In this document: positions 25,601-37,541 of the stretch, piece after piece | Numbering within the stretch: position 1 is the first letter of the stretch | How the letters are laid out: each line of letters starts with the position of its first letter | Assembly (NCBI GenBank): GCA_013399305.1 | Contig: VXAI01000069.1 | Location: forward strand, 510,310 to 574,309 | From: Rostratula benghalensis | Lineage: Eukaryota; Chordata; Aves; Charadriiformes; Rostratulidae | Direction: 5' to 3' | DNA length: 64,000 bases | Notes under the pieces: model-generated | What the model saw: the letters and a program-made list of their open reading frames with translations, nothing else | Database searches by the model: none | Told to the model about the DNA's origin: nothing | Position numbers and translations under genes: made by a program

Positions 25601-28600
25601 AAATCTCTTTAAAACTGTCTCCTGTAAACTTTGCCCCTCAGCTGTGAAGATAAATGATTTGAAAATACAGGCATCCAAGATATGTACCTAGTGTATTAAT
25701 TCTTTATATTGCATCTACTAGGGGACAAAATCTGTTCTTAGCGCTGATCCCTGAAACAACCAAAAGGCTACAATAAAATACAAAAGAAGAGAGATTGACA
25801 TAGCAATATCCCTTGATGTGCTTGTTCCTCATCCAATCCCTGTAAGTAATTACCTGTCTGAAGTTGTACAAGCACTTCAGTTTGGCTAGAGACAGCTATT
25901 GATTTAGAAATCAGATGTTCTTGGGTTGGATTGAAAAAAAAAAAACCCACCTTTTTAAATTAATTTTTTTTTTACTCAGCCTGCTGTGGCCATGAATAAG
26001 CATCATTCATTTTATGCAATTTCTAGTTGAAACATTTTTGTATTGGGAATTTGTTTACCGCTTGTGGCCTGCTAGTCTGAAAATTAGTTTTCTAACCATG
26101 CCTCTAACCAAGCATTTGAAATGCTCCATTAAATTTTGTAGATTTTTTTGGTCTCTGTTGTTTATGGCAATGTTATCTGTCTGTCTTTATGTACAGAGTA
26201 ATATGATTTATTTTGAAAGATGCAAAAGCCTGGATTTTCACGTTCTTAGAGTGCTTATTTTGATTATTTGGGTTATTTTTAAAAGACCAAACTGCCGTAA
26301 GAGCCATAAAGTTAATGCTTGAAGAGTTCTGATCGCTGGAAAATTTAATCAGGAAACAGATATGCTTCCCTTTCTCCCCCAGGTATTACCTTTAGAACTA
26401 ATTAAGCAGAAACCTGAGCTGGAGTAACTGTAAAAGCTTGCTGTAAAAAATACATGTTTAGTGTAATTTTTAGAATTAAGAAGTCACGGACCAAAGTAGA
26501 ATGTGTCTTACAGACATTATCAGGTGGGGTAAAGTGTTGTGAGCTCAGGTAAAATCTGGAAGCTAAATATGTATGTTTCACATTGTAAATACCACTGTTG
26601 CACACAGGTTTTCTTGAGAATCTCAAAAGGAAATGCCGGGGAGATTTATTCCTCGCAGGAATAAATAGGGAGATCACTGCCTGATGGCAAATGGATGCTT
26701 AAAAAAAGGTGTGAATATTTTTAATGGCTCTCATGGTTTAAAAGCAGGAAATGTGGGATGATGCAATGCTCATTTCTGCTGTCAGCTGTGGCTCATGCCT
26801 TCCAGGAATGAGGTGAAGTTGGTGATGCTCATTTAAACCACTTTATATACAGCAGTCACTTTCAGGTTGCATTCGTGTGTTATACATACATTGTCTGGAT
26901 TTTCCAGAAAATGCCTTTATTGGGGGGGTGAATTAAGCAGGCACTGATGGAAACTCATTGTGAGCAACCTTTTGCCCTGGTGCTCTGCATACTTCTGTGC
27001 TTGGGGAGCGTTACTAGAGCTTGCAAGGCAAACTCTGCAGTGGTTACACAACTGAAGGCACTTTAGGGGCTGCATAAGAGATGTGTGAGAGCAGAGATGA
27101 AGAACTTCTATGCCTCTCTGACCTAAATAGTGCTATAGGAAGTTTGGGTTTGCTTCTTTCCTCAATTATTGGTTATTCTTTCTTAGAAATGTATATGTAT
27201 TGTTTTCAAATATACCTCTGCCAGTAAACTTTATTCTGTCTATCAAACCTTAAAGTTTGTGCTACAGGAGAAGACTGAAAAATCTAAATATTTTCTAGGA
27301 ATTTATGTTAATTGAAGCTTCCTCTAACATTAAGAGGTTCATAAGTGTATCAAGAGAGGTTATGTTGAATTAAAAACTATTGGAGCTGTTTCAAGACTCC
27401 TGTCTGGGAAGGAACAATTATTAAAATATACCTCTGAATTAAACATGAAAGTCAGCAAACGGTGAAAAAGCTTTCTGAGGGCAAATGAAGATACTGCAGT
27501 GGAAGAGTGCAGGGTAAAACTCATGCAGAAGCTGATCTGGGTGATGAGAGGTGGCTTCCCAGCCATGTCCCCTTGCACCCAGGCTGCAGAAAAGCAGAGC
27601 AAGACTATGTACTATCAACCCAGTTAGGGCATGGTTGGGGGGAAGAGAGAGCTCCTGTTTCACAAGAGGATGCTATGTTTGGATGAATATTTAAAGCTGC
27701 TCAGATGTGTGCTGTTGCAATCTGGAAGGAACAAGTTGACCATAGTCCTGCTATTATGTCTTAACCACAGCGCTTCCTTCTGCTTCCTGGGCTGTCTGGC
27801 AGGTATAATGAGACCTTTTGGGATAGCATTCCTGGCTCTGATGTTTCCAACACCATGCCCATCACTCTCTGGAGTTCAAAGATTGCTTACTTCGAGAGCT
27901 GAACTTCTGGGCACTTATTCTCTTGGCATCTGTTGCATGTGCAACCTGGAATACTGGCACAGATGTAAAACAACAGCAGAAGTAGCAAACCCAAACTACT
28001 TGAGAGGTTTCCCATCTAATTCTTGATTTCTCCAGATTGAAATGAAAATATTGTACTAGGTAAATGTCAACAAACTTGACATTTGTTTCTGGTGAGACTT
28101 CTGGGTTGCCTATTGCTATTGTACTGAGAAAAAGTTCTCAGTGTGGGGAGTGTAAGATTCATTAATTCAAATGCAAAATACAGTCATTTATTTTTGATAA
28201 ACTCAAGAAGTATGATGAGTTTTTTGCAAAAACTGAAAGAAAATATGTATCTGCTGCTGTAATTTTTCTCTGATTCCTCTTCTGTATTGAAATCACACTT
28301 ATTACTCCTGCATATTGAGTTGATTGACACATATTATCGTATTTTTATTGTTTTTCTGACTATTATAGAAAGCCTGTGTGTTTTCTCCTTGTATTAAAAA
28401 GATAATGTTATCCTAAAGGATCCAATCTCAGCTCAAGCTGATGACCTGAGATGCAAGGCCATCTAGCATGTATTGCTCTTTATTTATGGTGGAGAATCCC
28501 AAACTAACAGTAAAACTCAAAAGGTTCATGAGTGAAATCTTCATATTGAGACCTTTGCATTGGTCAGAGGTTTTACTCTTGTGCCCTCTTTGGAGGTGTG

Positions 28601-31600
28601 TGTGCTAACACACTGCTACTGGCTCTGCAGAATCCCCCTTTGCCTACCCATGGTCTTTTCCCCATTGTTGCCTTTGGGATTCATTGAAATGGAAGATCTG
28701 TGTAGTCATATTCTTTTAGTCTCTCCATGTCAGAAAAACACAGACAGCTATGAAAATTGTCCAGCATTGGTTCTTGTTTACATCTTGCTGATGTGAGTTA
28801 AAACTTCTGCAAGAAATTACTTCACCAGCTCCAAAATGACTTAACATTACCAACACTGGGTTTCCCAAGGTGGTTTTTGTTTTGTTTTGGGGGTTTTGTT
28901 AATTCGTTTGTTCATTTTAAAGTTTACTTGAAGCAGAAGAGGTGAGACCTAGAGACAGGACCTAGGAGCCAGAGTCAAGTAAATCTATAGAAAAGTTCTT
29001 CATCGGGAGCAGACAATTCTTGTGCTAAGGGCGAGAGAGAAGGGAGGGGATTTTTATAAATCCTCTGAAACTCCCCAACAACTCCAGTACCAGGCTGAAA
29101 GGAGTCATGAGAAGGCAAAAGCACAGTTTGGAAACACTTCAGCTCACAGACAGTAAGGAGGAGTGGGCTGGCCTGGCAGCCATCCATAGCTGCTGCTTTT
29201 GCCATTTGTCAGAAACGAAAGTACTTGCAAGCACTGTAATTTTTAAACTAAATGACAATGTGTGCTGTAGCACTTTAATTTTTAATTTTTTTCCCCTGTG
29301 TGGTTTGTTATTAAAAAAAAAAAAGCAAAACACAAACCAACCCAAAACATCTGTACATCCATGTTATCTCACTTTTAAAAGGCTGCTGAGATGTCTTGCC
29401 ATCAATTTGCCGTGGTAGTAGGAGAAGTGGAATACTGGCAGTAGATGATTATCTGCCATCTGCATAGACATTGTGGCTGATAAAATGTATAATTTGGACA
29501 CAGATGTGCGTGCTTGATCCTATTCCAGTGCAGTGGCTCACAGACAGAGTTATGGAGAGAGACAGCCCTCAGGTCAAGGGGAGTGCAAACAGCCATGGAA
29601 AGAGGAGTTAGTCTCATTGCCTGGCCTCATGGGAAGCGAGGAGAGTGGATGGAGGCTACACACTGGAAATGTCTCTGAAGTTATTAAAACATTTAGTCAG
29701 ATCCTGAAATAGTTGGAATTATTTTCTTCTCCGGAGAATAGCATACATTTTCCATCTTTTCCTTGCTCCCCAGGACTCAGCTCTCAGCACAACATTGTGG
29801 TCTCTAAAACACTGTTCTGATGCTCTATCAACCCTTGGCTTCTGAATCCTGTCCAGACTTTTTTGGAAAGTCTCCTGTCTGCTACTGAGCTTTTTTTCCT
29901 TTCTAGGTGTCTCCTTTCTGGAGGACCTTGATGTACACCTTGCCCATAACAAGGTCTGTTTTCCCTAGAGCTTCTCTAAGTCTTATTTCACTGAAGCATG
30001 TCTTTTCCACCCTCTGGCAAATGCTGTACTGGGAGCCCAGTGCTTTCATCATGTCATTGGCTCTTTTTTCCCCAAAAATATAAAAGCCCTGTTCCTCCAA
30101 ATGGTAATTATGGTCTTTTGCTCTATATAAAGTTAGAATGTTTTATCACATTGTCTCCTGCCATGTCTATGTGTAGCCAAAGTTGTTCATTGCAGCTGCA
30201 TTTGATAATGTACAGGAACAGCAAAAGTACATACAGCCCTTTCCTGTTACAGTTGTTTACATAAACATTCACCTTCATTTTTAAAGTGATGTATCTTATT
30301 TCTCTCTAGAAAGGAAGAGGTTTAAGCAAGTAGGAGTGGGTGTGGAGCTGTCCATGTTGGCTTGATCAGGAAGGGGCAGATTTATAACACTTTGCAAGCC
30401 CTCATCAACGGCCTCTGCGTTAAACTGGAAAAATTCATTGTATACAAACAGTAAGCCAGTGCAGGCTTTCTGAAAATTTACTTACTCATTAGCTCTTTAC
30501 CCTTCTGTGCAAAGTGCATTTTGTTTTCAAAATCTGGACAGAGATTATTTTAAATCATCTGCTTTAGCTCACGTACGTTTTGACTCCTATGAGGCCTTTT
30601 AGATGACTAGTGAGTTACTGTTGAATATTCAACAAAAAGTCAGCCTAATAAGTCCCACAGCTGTTGTGAACCTGACAAGGAAAACAGTGTTATGCAAATA
30701 TTCTCTTGTTGAAGAAAATATTTTCCAACAGGTTGAATGTAGACAGATGTTGTATCCCTTTCAACTAGCAATGGAATTTTTTTTTTCCTTTGTCTGGGGG
30801 AAAAGAAAAACCAGTAGTAAGGAACTGAGAGCTAGATGTGAATCCATGCAGCCCATTTCCTACCTAGCATAGAATTAATATTAGTGTAGGTTTTTTCTTT
30901 TTCCTTCAATGCCTCATGGTATTATGTGATCCTACGTGTGTGTGTGTGTGTACGTGTGCACACAAATCCTTCAGCTGTGAAATACAAGAAGGGAAAAAAA
31001 AGTGTTTCTCTGCTGTGTCGTGGACAACGTCTCTGTTTTTGAGCAGGGACTGGTTTAATCCTATCTAGGGATGTGGGGGATGTTTCTCTTTAGAACTTTA
31101 TTTCCTTCATTGTCTTGAAAAGATTAAGGGAAGAAAACAATATATGCCATTTAGAAATCTTGTCCATTTAAATTTATGAACGACCTTTTCTAATAGATTT
31201 TTCAAAAAAATGTTTTATCTGAAGAAGAGGTAGCTACGTATGGTTTGGCCGTGGTGGCTGGGTAAAGGTACACAGTATAGCTGTCATATTCTTCTCTATG
31301 TTTCTTCAAAACTGATCTAAAAATCACCAAACTGGGTTTTCTGATACTGCATTTCTGCTCAAAGCGAAAAAGAAAATTTATATTTTCTTTTTCAACTGAA
31401 CCCAAAATGAAAACTTGACTTGTTGCTCTGTGAGACATCTTCTCTTTCCATAAAACACACAAGTTGAAGCCAGAAGGTGGCTTGTTTTACAGTTAACTCT
31501 TTTTCAAAGATTGCTTTTGTTTCTTAATTTAATGAATTCCCTGACACAATTTTTGGTTCTACTCTGGTGACAGCTTTTTTTATTGCTCAACAGATAGTAT

Positions 31601-32833
31601 AACGAATACTGTATCTCTCTTAAATGTAGTAGGCTTATAGAAAAGGCCACAAAATGCCTGAGGAGTCCTAGACACCAAGGTTCATCCAGAAAGATTAACA
31701 ATTGACAATATGAAAGCTCTGCTGTGCATTAAAGGAAAATATCATTACAGAAAACAAGTAAGGTTCCGGAAAAGATCCCCTCATCCCTCTCTATCCTTCA
31801 TGTCATTACTGATTCCTGCCCTTTCAGTAATTTCTGAAGCGACCTCTGTCAGTTTTTGTTTCAGTCTGCATCCAGGTTTCCTTGCTATGATATTTACTTT
31901 TGCAGAGGTAATGCCTCATCATTTCAATTTGCCATCAGCGAAGAGCTACACTCCTGCCTTCTGTTTCCTGAAAGCCCTGCTCATTCAGCTTTCACAGCGG
32001 GTATGTATAATTATGAGCTTCGGGACAAGGTAGATCAGTTTTCAAAAATGTGCTTTTAGGACTTGAACAGTGAAAAATCAGAGCTCTTTGGCTGCAACCT
32101 GTGATTCTGGTACCTGGCAGTAGGCACCGCCAGATATATTTGACTTAGTTGATGGACAGAGACTCTTTACTATCAAGAGGCTTGTGATGTTTTCTGCAGG
32201 TGCAGCTCTTGTTTGGAAGTTCCTTCTGGATGCATTTGTACATTGCTCTTTCTTGATCTTTTCTATGTGGGAAACTGAACTAGAAGGTTTTTCATGGAGA
32301 GACATGAAACAAGGAATATTTGAAGTACCGGGCAGTGTTGGTTTCTAGAAATCTGTCCATTCCATCCCTGTCACCTTTGAGAGACAAGTATCTCCAGTGT
32401 GTCTAGGGCTAAAATGGCCAGTGGTTTACCACAAGGCAGATGGCATGAACCTCTGCAGGGATGAAAGTTATTTTTGGGTTATTTGAGGTGGTTTTTTTGT
32501 TACTTGTCAGCTTTAACAATCTGAATTAAACCTCAGCATTTCTGGAACAGGGGAAGTGGTGAAACAGCCCACCAATAAGTAGTCATCTAGTGGTCTAAAT
32601 CCCTGAGTTCCAGTATTTCACATTACTCCCAGTAGTCTTGTGGTTAAAGTTCTACCACATAAGTTCCAAATTCTCTTTGTGGGAACTTCTTACTTGTAGT
32701 TCTGTACCTTTCCTCATCCATTAGTGATCCTTGCAAGTAACTGACGATGTTAAGGTGGAGATTTGAGGGCTCATAGAGAAAAAGGTTCCTAAACTGGTCA
32801 CTAGTGATGCAAGTATTTTCCCTTGTGTCATAA
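22674..32833. other. About 10 kb of non-coding sequence, no interspersed repeat or gene recognised
   Basis: There is a T-rich run at 24360-24381, an A run at 29313-29324 and a T/G-rich tract at 28873-28920. The longest frames, 24085-24531 and 27631-28026 (both plus), have no recognisable domain, and the first reads the T run as a phenylalanine string. No RNA gene, CpG cluster or named transposon was seen. An intron or intergenic DNA fits equally well. Confidence 0.55.
30936..30951. repeat. GT dinucleotide microsatellite
   Basis: Eight GT units, followed by a decayed extension (tacgtgtgcacac). Confidence 0.85.
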
Positions 32834-32936
32834 AGGAAACAAAACCAAACCAAACAAACAAAAAAACCTAAAACAAACAAAAAAAAACCCACAAAAAACC
32901 TCTGAAACAAACAAACAAACCAAAAAACCAGAAAAA
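32834..32936. repeat. A-rich AAAC/AAACA low-complexity tract
   Basis: About 100 bases of AAAC, AACC and poly-A words. On the minus strand it translates as a phenylalanine/valine/leucine-rich string, and on the plus strand as a lysine/asparagine-rich string. Frames covering it (32644-32910 minus, start of 32823-33200 plus) are artefacts of the repeat. Confidence 0.8.
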
Positions 32937-33069
32937 GCTGAGAGGTTATTAATCTCCTTGGGTAGTATTTCTGGCAAAATTCTGTGTACAGTAAGCTATC
33001 TCAATGGGTGTCCCTACCTGGTTTTAGACTCTTGGTGGTTGCTGTATATTTCTTCTCCTTATTTTGTAG

Positions 33070-33500
33070 AAAGGACCACCTATGTCAGGAAGGAAGTGGT
33101 GAGACTGAAAGCTGCCCTCTTAACTGAGCCTGGCTCTGGCAGCTGTTGTGGGAATCCCATGAGTGAAACAGAGCCATGCCTCTGGCATCAGGGAGCCTGA
33201 AGGACCCAGTGTCCTTCTGAGAGAAGAGAAGAGAAGGTTGTAAAGCTCGGTGACTGATTCCACCATCAACCACTGGTAATGGCAATCCCTCCACTCCCAC
33301 ACAGTTTTATCTCCTTTTTCTGGAAGGAACAATAGAGGAGATGTGTCAGTTCCTACTCAGGGCTCCCATTTTCCCTAGTTGCCTTAAAATCAGAGTCCAT
33401 GGAACAGCTGAAATGGGCGTTTGAGATCTTAGGAGAGCACGGCTATCTGCACAGAAATAAAGTTCTTATTGTGGAATAAAATAAAGTTCTTGGTGTGGAA
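33070..33500 (+). other. Candidate 3'-terminal exon with clustered poly(A) signals
   Basis: Seen: a long pyrimidine tract leads into TTTTGTAG, with the acceptor AG at 33068-33069. In one frame 33072-33200 then stays open for about 42 codons and ends at TGA. About 255 bases downstream are AATAAA hexamers at 33456, 33475 and 33480, each followed by T/G-rich sequence (TTGTGG, TTGGTGTGG) of the kind found downstream of cleavage sites. Together this is the layout of a vertebrate last exon, coding or non-coding. Inferred: an unrecognised plus-strand transcript could end near 33,500. Against it, AATAAA is common in AT-rich DNA and no upstream exon with compatible phase was identified. Confidence 0.25.
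33455..33500. repeat. 24-bp tandem duplication carrying AATAAAGTTCTT
   Basis: The word aaataaagttctt.ttgtggaa occurs at 33455 and again, slightly changed, at 33479. The period is 24 bases and there are two copies. Each copy contains an AATAAA hexamer and a GTGG word. Confidence 0.85.
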
Positions 33501-36500
33501 AACTAGGAATCATACAGGACTTCACATTTTTAACTGTGTTTTGTTAAGGTGCCCCTGGTTTGTGTTTTATTTCAATGCCTATATGATGTATCAGTTTCTT
33601 TCATCCCGAGTACACCTCACCCAAACTTGTTCTCTCACAGCACCCCCTAAGTCATCTCTAAAGATTTGTGTTTTTATGAGTCACTTCAGTCACTTTGGGC
33701 ACACAATGCTAATACGCAAAAGGAGAATAAGCATCATAAAGCACGCTTTAGCCAACAGGCCTGACATTTAGGCCCCCAAGGTGGTGAACAACAACAGGGC
33801 TTGCAAGGCACAAAAGGTACAGAAAAAATTGAGCTGTATTTGCAAAGATGTGTTATTGTTTGTGTTGCTTTTCATTTTTATGGTATTCATGGCCAAATGA
33901 TTCAGCTTCGCACAGCTGGACCTGAATGACACTTCCCCTGAGAACAGTGACTTTGTCACAAAATAAAATGGGAGGAAAAAAAAAAATGCAGCAGCATCAT
34001 AAGGACTGAAAGTACCTGGGAAGCTGAGTCAATGTTACATGAACAACCTCAGACAACATGTAAATGAATGGTGATGCTTTTGTAAATATTAAAACATGTA
34101 TTTTGACATTTAAAATGAATTCTTTTGGTAATGCATTTTGATAATGCATTTCAGTTCGTGCTGTTTTCAAATTAAATTTTTTGAGTTGGGCGTCAAAATT
34201 GCTTTTTCTTCCTCACTTATTTAAATTCTTACCTTTTATAAAGAAAAGTTTGAAATAAGCAAAATGAGCCGACACAAAAATATTTCTTTTAAATATTTAG
34301 CTTTTTTGAAAGAAAAAAGAATAGTAAAGCTTATTTAATTTCAACTCATATTGACAATCTGGGGTACTGAAGATTAGGAAAATATCTTTAGGGATATTTT
34401 TTTAGTTTAACTAAAGCTGAGTTTAACTAAGACCCCAAATTTCAGTCATATTTAAAACATTGGACCTTTTTTATTTCTGATACCATCAAAATAGGAGACG
34501 TATTAGGTAATCACAGCAAACTAATATTATGTAGAGCTCTACTCTGTTTGTGCTAAGGTGGTATTTTGAGTCTTAAAAGATTATGTTGGGTAATCTTGGT
34601 TAACTTCAGTTATCTGCAAGTCTAGCCTCAATGGGGAAAAGAATTAGGATTAACAAACAAACACCCAGATACCTTTCTTGTCAAGGCCTACAGGGCATGT
34701 AAGTATTTAAGATATCTAAAGATTCAGGCTGGCACTTGCTGGGACTTTTTTAGGCACCTGTTTGAAAATCCCACCTATATGTCTTTTTAGACTCAATAAT
34801 ACCCTGAAAATCTGTCTAGATGCCTCCTGTTAGATCATTCTGCTAAGTATTACTGCATGCGTACTTTTTTTTTCTTTCAATTTTATTTTGTATGTCTGTT
34901 TATCTTACTGAGGGATTTGCTGTGAAACTTGGCTGCACAATGTAGTTCTGATTCATCCCTCCTGGACTTTCTCCAGCTTCACGTGTCCCCCTAGGTCTGC
35001 CCTATCCATAAGTATTCCTTCTTCCAAAGCTGAATTTATTTCACCCTTATACTAGGGCAGTTATTGCATTTGCCTCTTTGCCTTTTTCTTCCTCCCCATC
35101 CCATACTGTCTTATGGGGATAAGCTGCCTGGCTTTCTTTTATCCAGAATGGAGTGTTTTTCCTAGGGCAGGTAAGGAAAGGGAATTGGTGAAGAATTGTT
35201 TGTAAATAACTAGTCTTAAACATTCAAAACAGGTTATTATTCTGAGCTGTTCTCAACTCTGGTGTCCTGCTCGAGATATATGTAGTAAGAGTGAGCTGAA
35301 TCCATGCAGCCTGAGCTGCTGTAAGTTATGTTTCTCACTTTGTTTACTACACCATGGCAAGATCTGAAGGTGTCAGCAGACAGGAGAGCACTTCTCACCA
35401 AGTGCCTGTATTTTTTTGTGCTCTATACACACCTTTCCTTAATAGATCCTCAAGAGCTCTACTGCTGTAGAATAAAAATCGCATCATTAGATTGCTAACA
35501 CCCTTCCTTCACCTGCAACAAGCTGTTGAGTCTTGCAACGTGAACCCTTCTGTTGAACAAAGATGGTTCACGTATTCTATAAAATTCAATGTAATGGGAG
35601 CTCTGCTGACATAAAGCATGCCCTTGTTCCAGCACAAAATAAGGATTTTTGGGACCTAAGGAGTGCTAGAGGGTACCTACCTTATAAATTCCTTGGCTGT
35701 GCTACTGAGCTTTCCCATGGCGTGCTGCAGAATTTACAGGTTTTGTTCCTTCATTCTAAAGAGCTTCTAATTGTGTGTATGGGAGATTCTCTTTGACCCT
35801 TCTGGTCTAAAAGTCTGTTTACTTGCATTTGCCCAACTCCCACATCAGGAAAGAGATTTCTAGGCAGGATGGAGTTTCAAGAAGTGATGTTGTGGGAGCA
35901 GATGCCTTGCAGGAAGCTAACAGAGGATGACTAATTAAAAGATTAACAGTGCAGAGAAGCAGCAAGTAACCAGGAGATTTGTTTTCTACCTGATGCTTAA
36001 TGCAGAGGAGAGAAGAACACCTTGCAAAGATTTTGCTCTGTTTTATAGAGAAGAGTTTTAAGAGAAAACCAAATAATTTTGTAAGCAGAATGAGAATGGA
36101 GCAGCTGCTGTGCCAAACTACACAGTCCTACAAGTGGGCTTCCCTTTATGACCAGAGAAAATCACGGTCTCTGAAGGAGTTGAACAGCTAAAGGACCACC
36201 CTGCTGAGGAGGAGAATGGACTTGAAAGCAGATCAACCTCTCTCTGCTTCTCAGGCCTGATTTTCAGCTTGAATCAAGAAGATCAGAATACTTGCTTTTC
36301 TTTTCTTTCTACCTACCTTCAGTTTTGCAAGTACAGATATTCCCAGATCCTGTTTTAGGGAGAGAAAGCAAGTTGTAGCTGACTGGGATCTGAAGTGATG
36401 TGTGGGTTATTTGTACTTAAGCTCCTCTGCAACCTCTCTGTTACCTCTCTACCCAAAGGACACTGAGAGATCATCGGGTCTAGGTCTAGGAACCTCATCT

Positions 36501-37146
36501 TTACAGTAGCAGGTCTTTCCTCCAGGTTGCCTGGAGGTATTTGTAGCCAGCTGGGATCCAGCACCAGTGTTCCCTGTAGAATTATTGAGTGTTGCCTGCT
36601 GGTTAATGCTCCTGTGTAAAGTATTACTTTTAGTGATGGCCTGCAAAGTTACATACATTAATAGTATCTGGTCAGAGGAAAATTTCCAGGAACCAAGTGG
36701 ATCTGTTGGGAAAGTTTATGAATTCAGTATGATTTATTTCCAGAATTGCTTTAGATATTGAATAGTGATTTTATTTTGGCCATTCAACTTTGTTAGGCTA
36801 TTTTCAGAAAATTGTCTGCTTCAGCTATAGTTTTGTCATCAGTGATAAAGTCTGTGAACCTTTGTTCAATAAGTGGCTTTTGGGTACAGACTTGGAGACG
36901 GTTAAATATGTTGTACTCAAGTTGAGATAGAGAATTTGGCTGTATTGGATTTTTAGAAGATGAAAGCAGAGAAAATTCAATTAACATTTATTTCTCACAT
37001 TCCTAAATTTGTGAATAATGTTTAGTTTAGATTTACTAGGAAATATTTTTTTACTTGTGAGTTATGTTTTTGGTTGGATGAGTTTTTAAGGCCAGATTTT
37101 TATCATTTGTTTGTTTATTTTTCTTTTTCCTTCTTTCTGTCTGTAG
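33501..37146. other. AT-rich non-coding sequence
   Basis: No gene or named repeat was recognised. 34080-34480 is very AT-rich. A 24-base interval at 35147-35170 lies between a strong pyrimidine-tract acceptor (ctttcttttatccag) and a strong donor (GGGCAG/GTAAGG) and could be a microexon. Similar acceptor-donor pairs spaced 20-60 bases apart occur elsewhere in the window, so it is not called. Confidence 0.5.
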
Positions 37147-37541
37147 TCATTTCTGATTTAAGAGGAAATTAATCCTGCAGGTAACAAGATATGGGCTATC
37201 CTAAAGATTTGCCATTAACCAAACTATCCTGACTGTAACACTGAAACCCAATACCAAGCTATGAACCTTTGCAGACCATGCAAAGACATTCCCATCCAGT
37301 GCAGGGAGTCAGAGTTTGTGTGCTGTTGGTCCTGGGTTAATAGTCTGGCAGAAGAACAAGGCCTGTACCATGAGGATCCACTGCCAGATGAAAATACCTA
37401 TTCTGCTTCTGCACCTAAGCTAAGGAGCGCACATCATGAAAACAGGCGTCAATCATACGGATTTCACACCAATTCTCCCTTCTTCCCTCTCATTTCCAGT
37501 GATGAAATGTCAGCTAATATAAGAAATCTTGGTTTTAGTCA
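37147..37541 (+). other. Candidate alternative first coding exon, protein unknown
   Basis: Seen: a strong pyrimidine-rich acceptor (ttctttctgtctgtag, AG at 37145-37146), then an ATG at 37261 opening 93 codons, ending at a TCA/GTAAGT donor with the exon edge at 37541. The in-frame stop TAA lies just past the donor, at 37543-37545. An in-frame stop at 37216-37218 means coding could only begin inside the exon. The predicted peptide is hydrophilic and begins with a Cys-rich stretch (MNLCRPCKDIPIQC, then CC), followed by an acidic and a Ser/Asn-rich part. The interval is clearly GC-richer than its flanks. No family is recognised. If real, it would supply 5' UTR plus an N-terminus and splice onward in phase 2. 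A chance open frame is the main alternative. Confidence 0.25.

Noticed and set aside
25855..25940. Minus-strand exon-like interval with T-rich acceptor and GTAATT donor
   Set aside because: The acceptor relies on a poly-T run and the open frame is only about 25 codons.
27631..28026. 131-codon plus-strand reading frame, hydrophobic with several cysteines
   Set aside because: The sequence looks composition-driven. No convincing acceptor or donor edges were found.
35147..35170. 24-nt in-frame microexon between strong acceptor and donor
   Set aside because: Comparable acceptor-donor pairs 20-60 bases apart also occur near 3127-3179 and 8190-8213 (plus), and near 44180 and 63820 (minus). Such pairs are evidently common by chance here.
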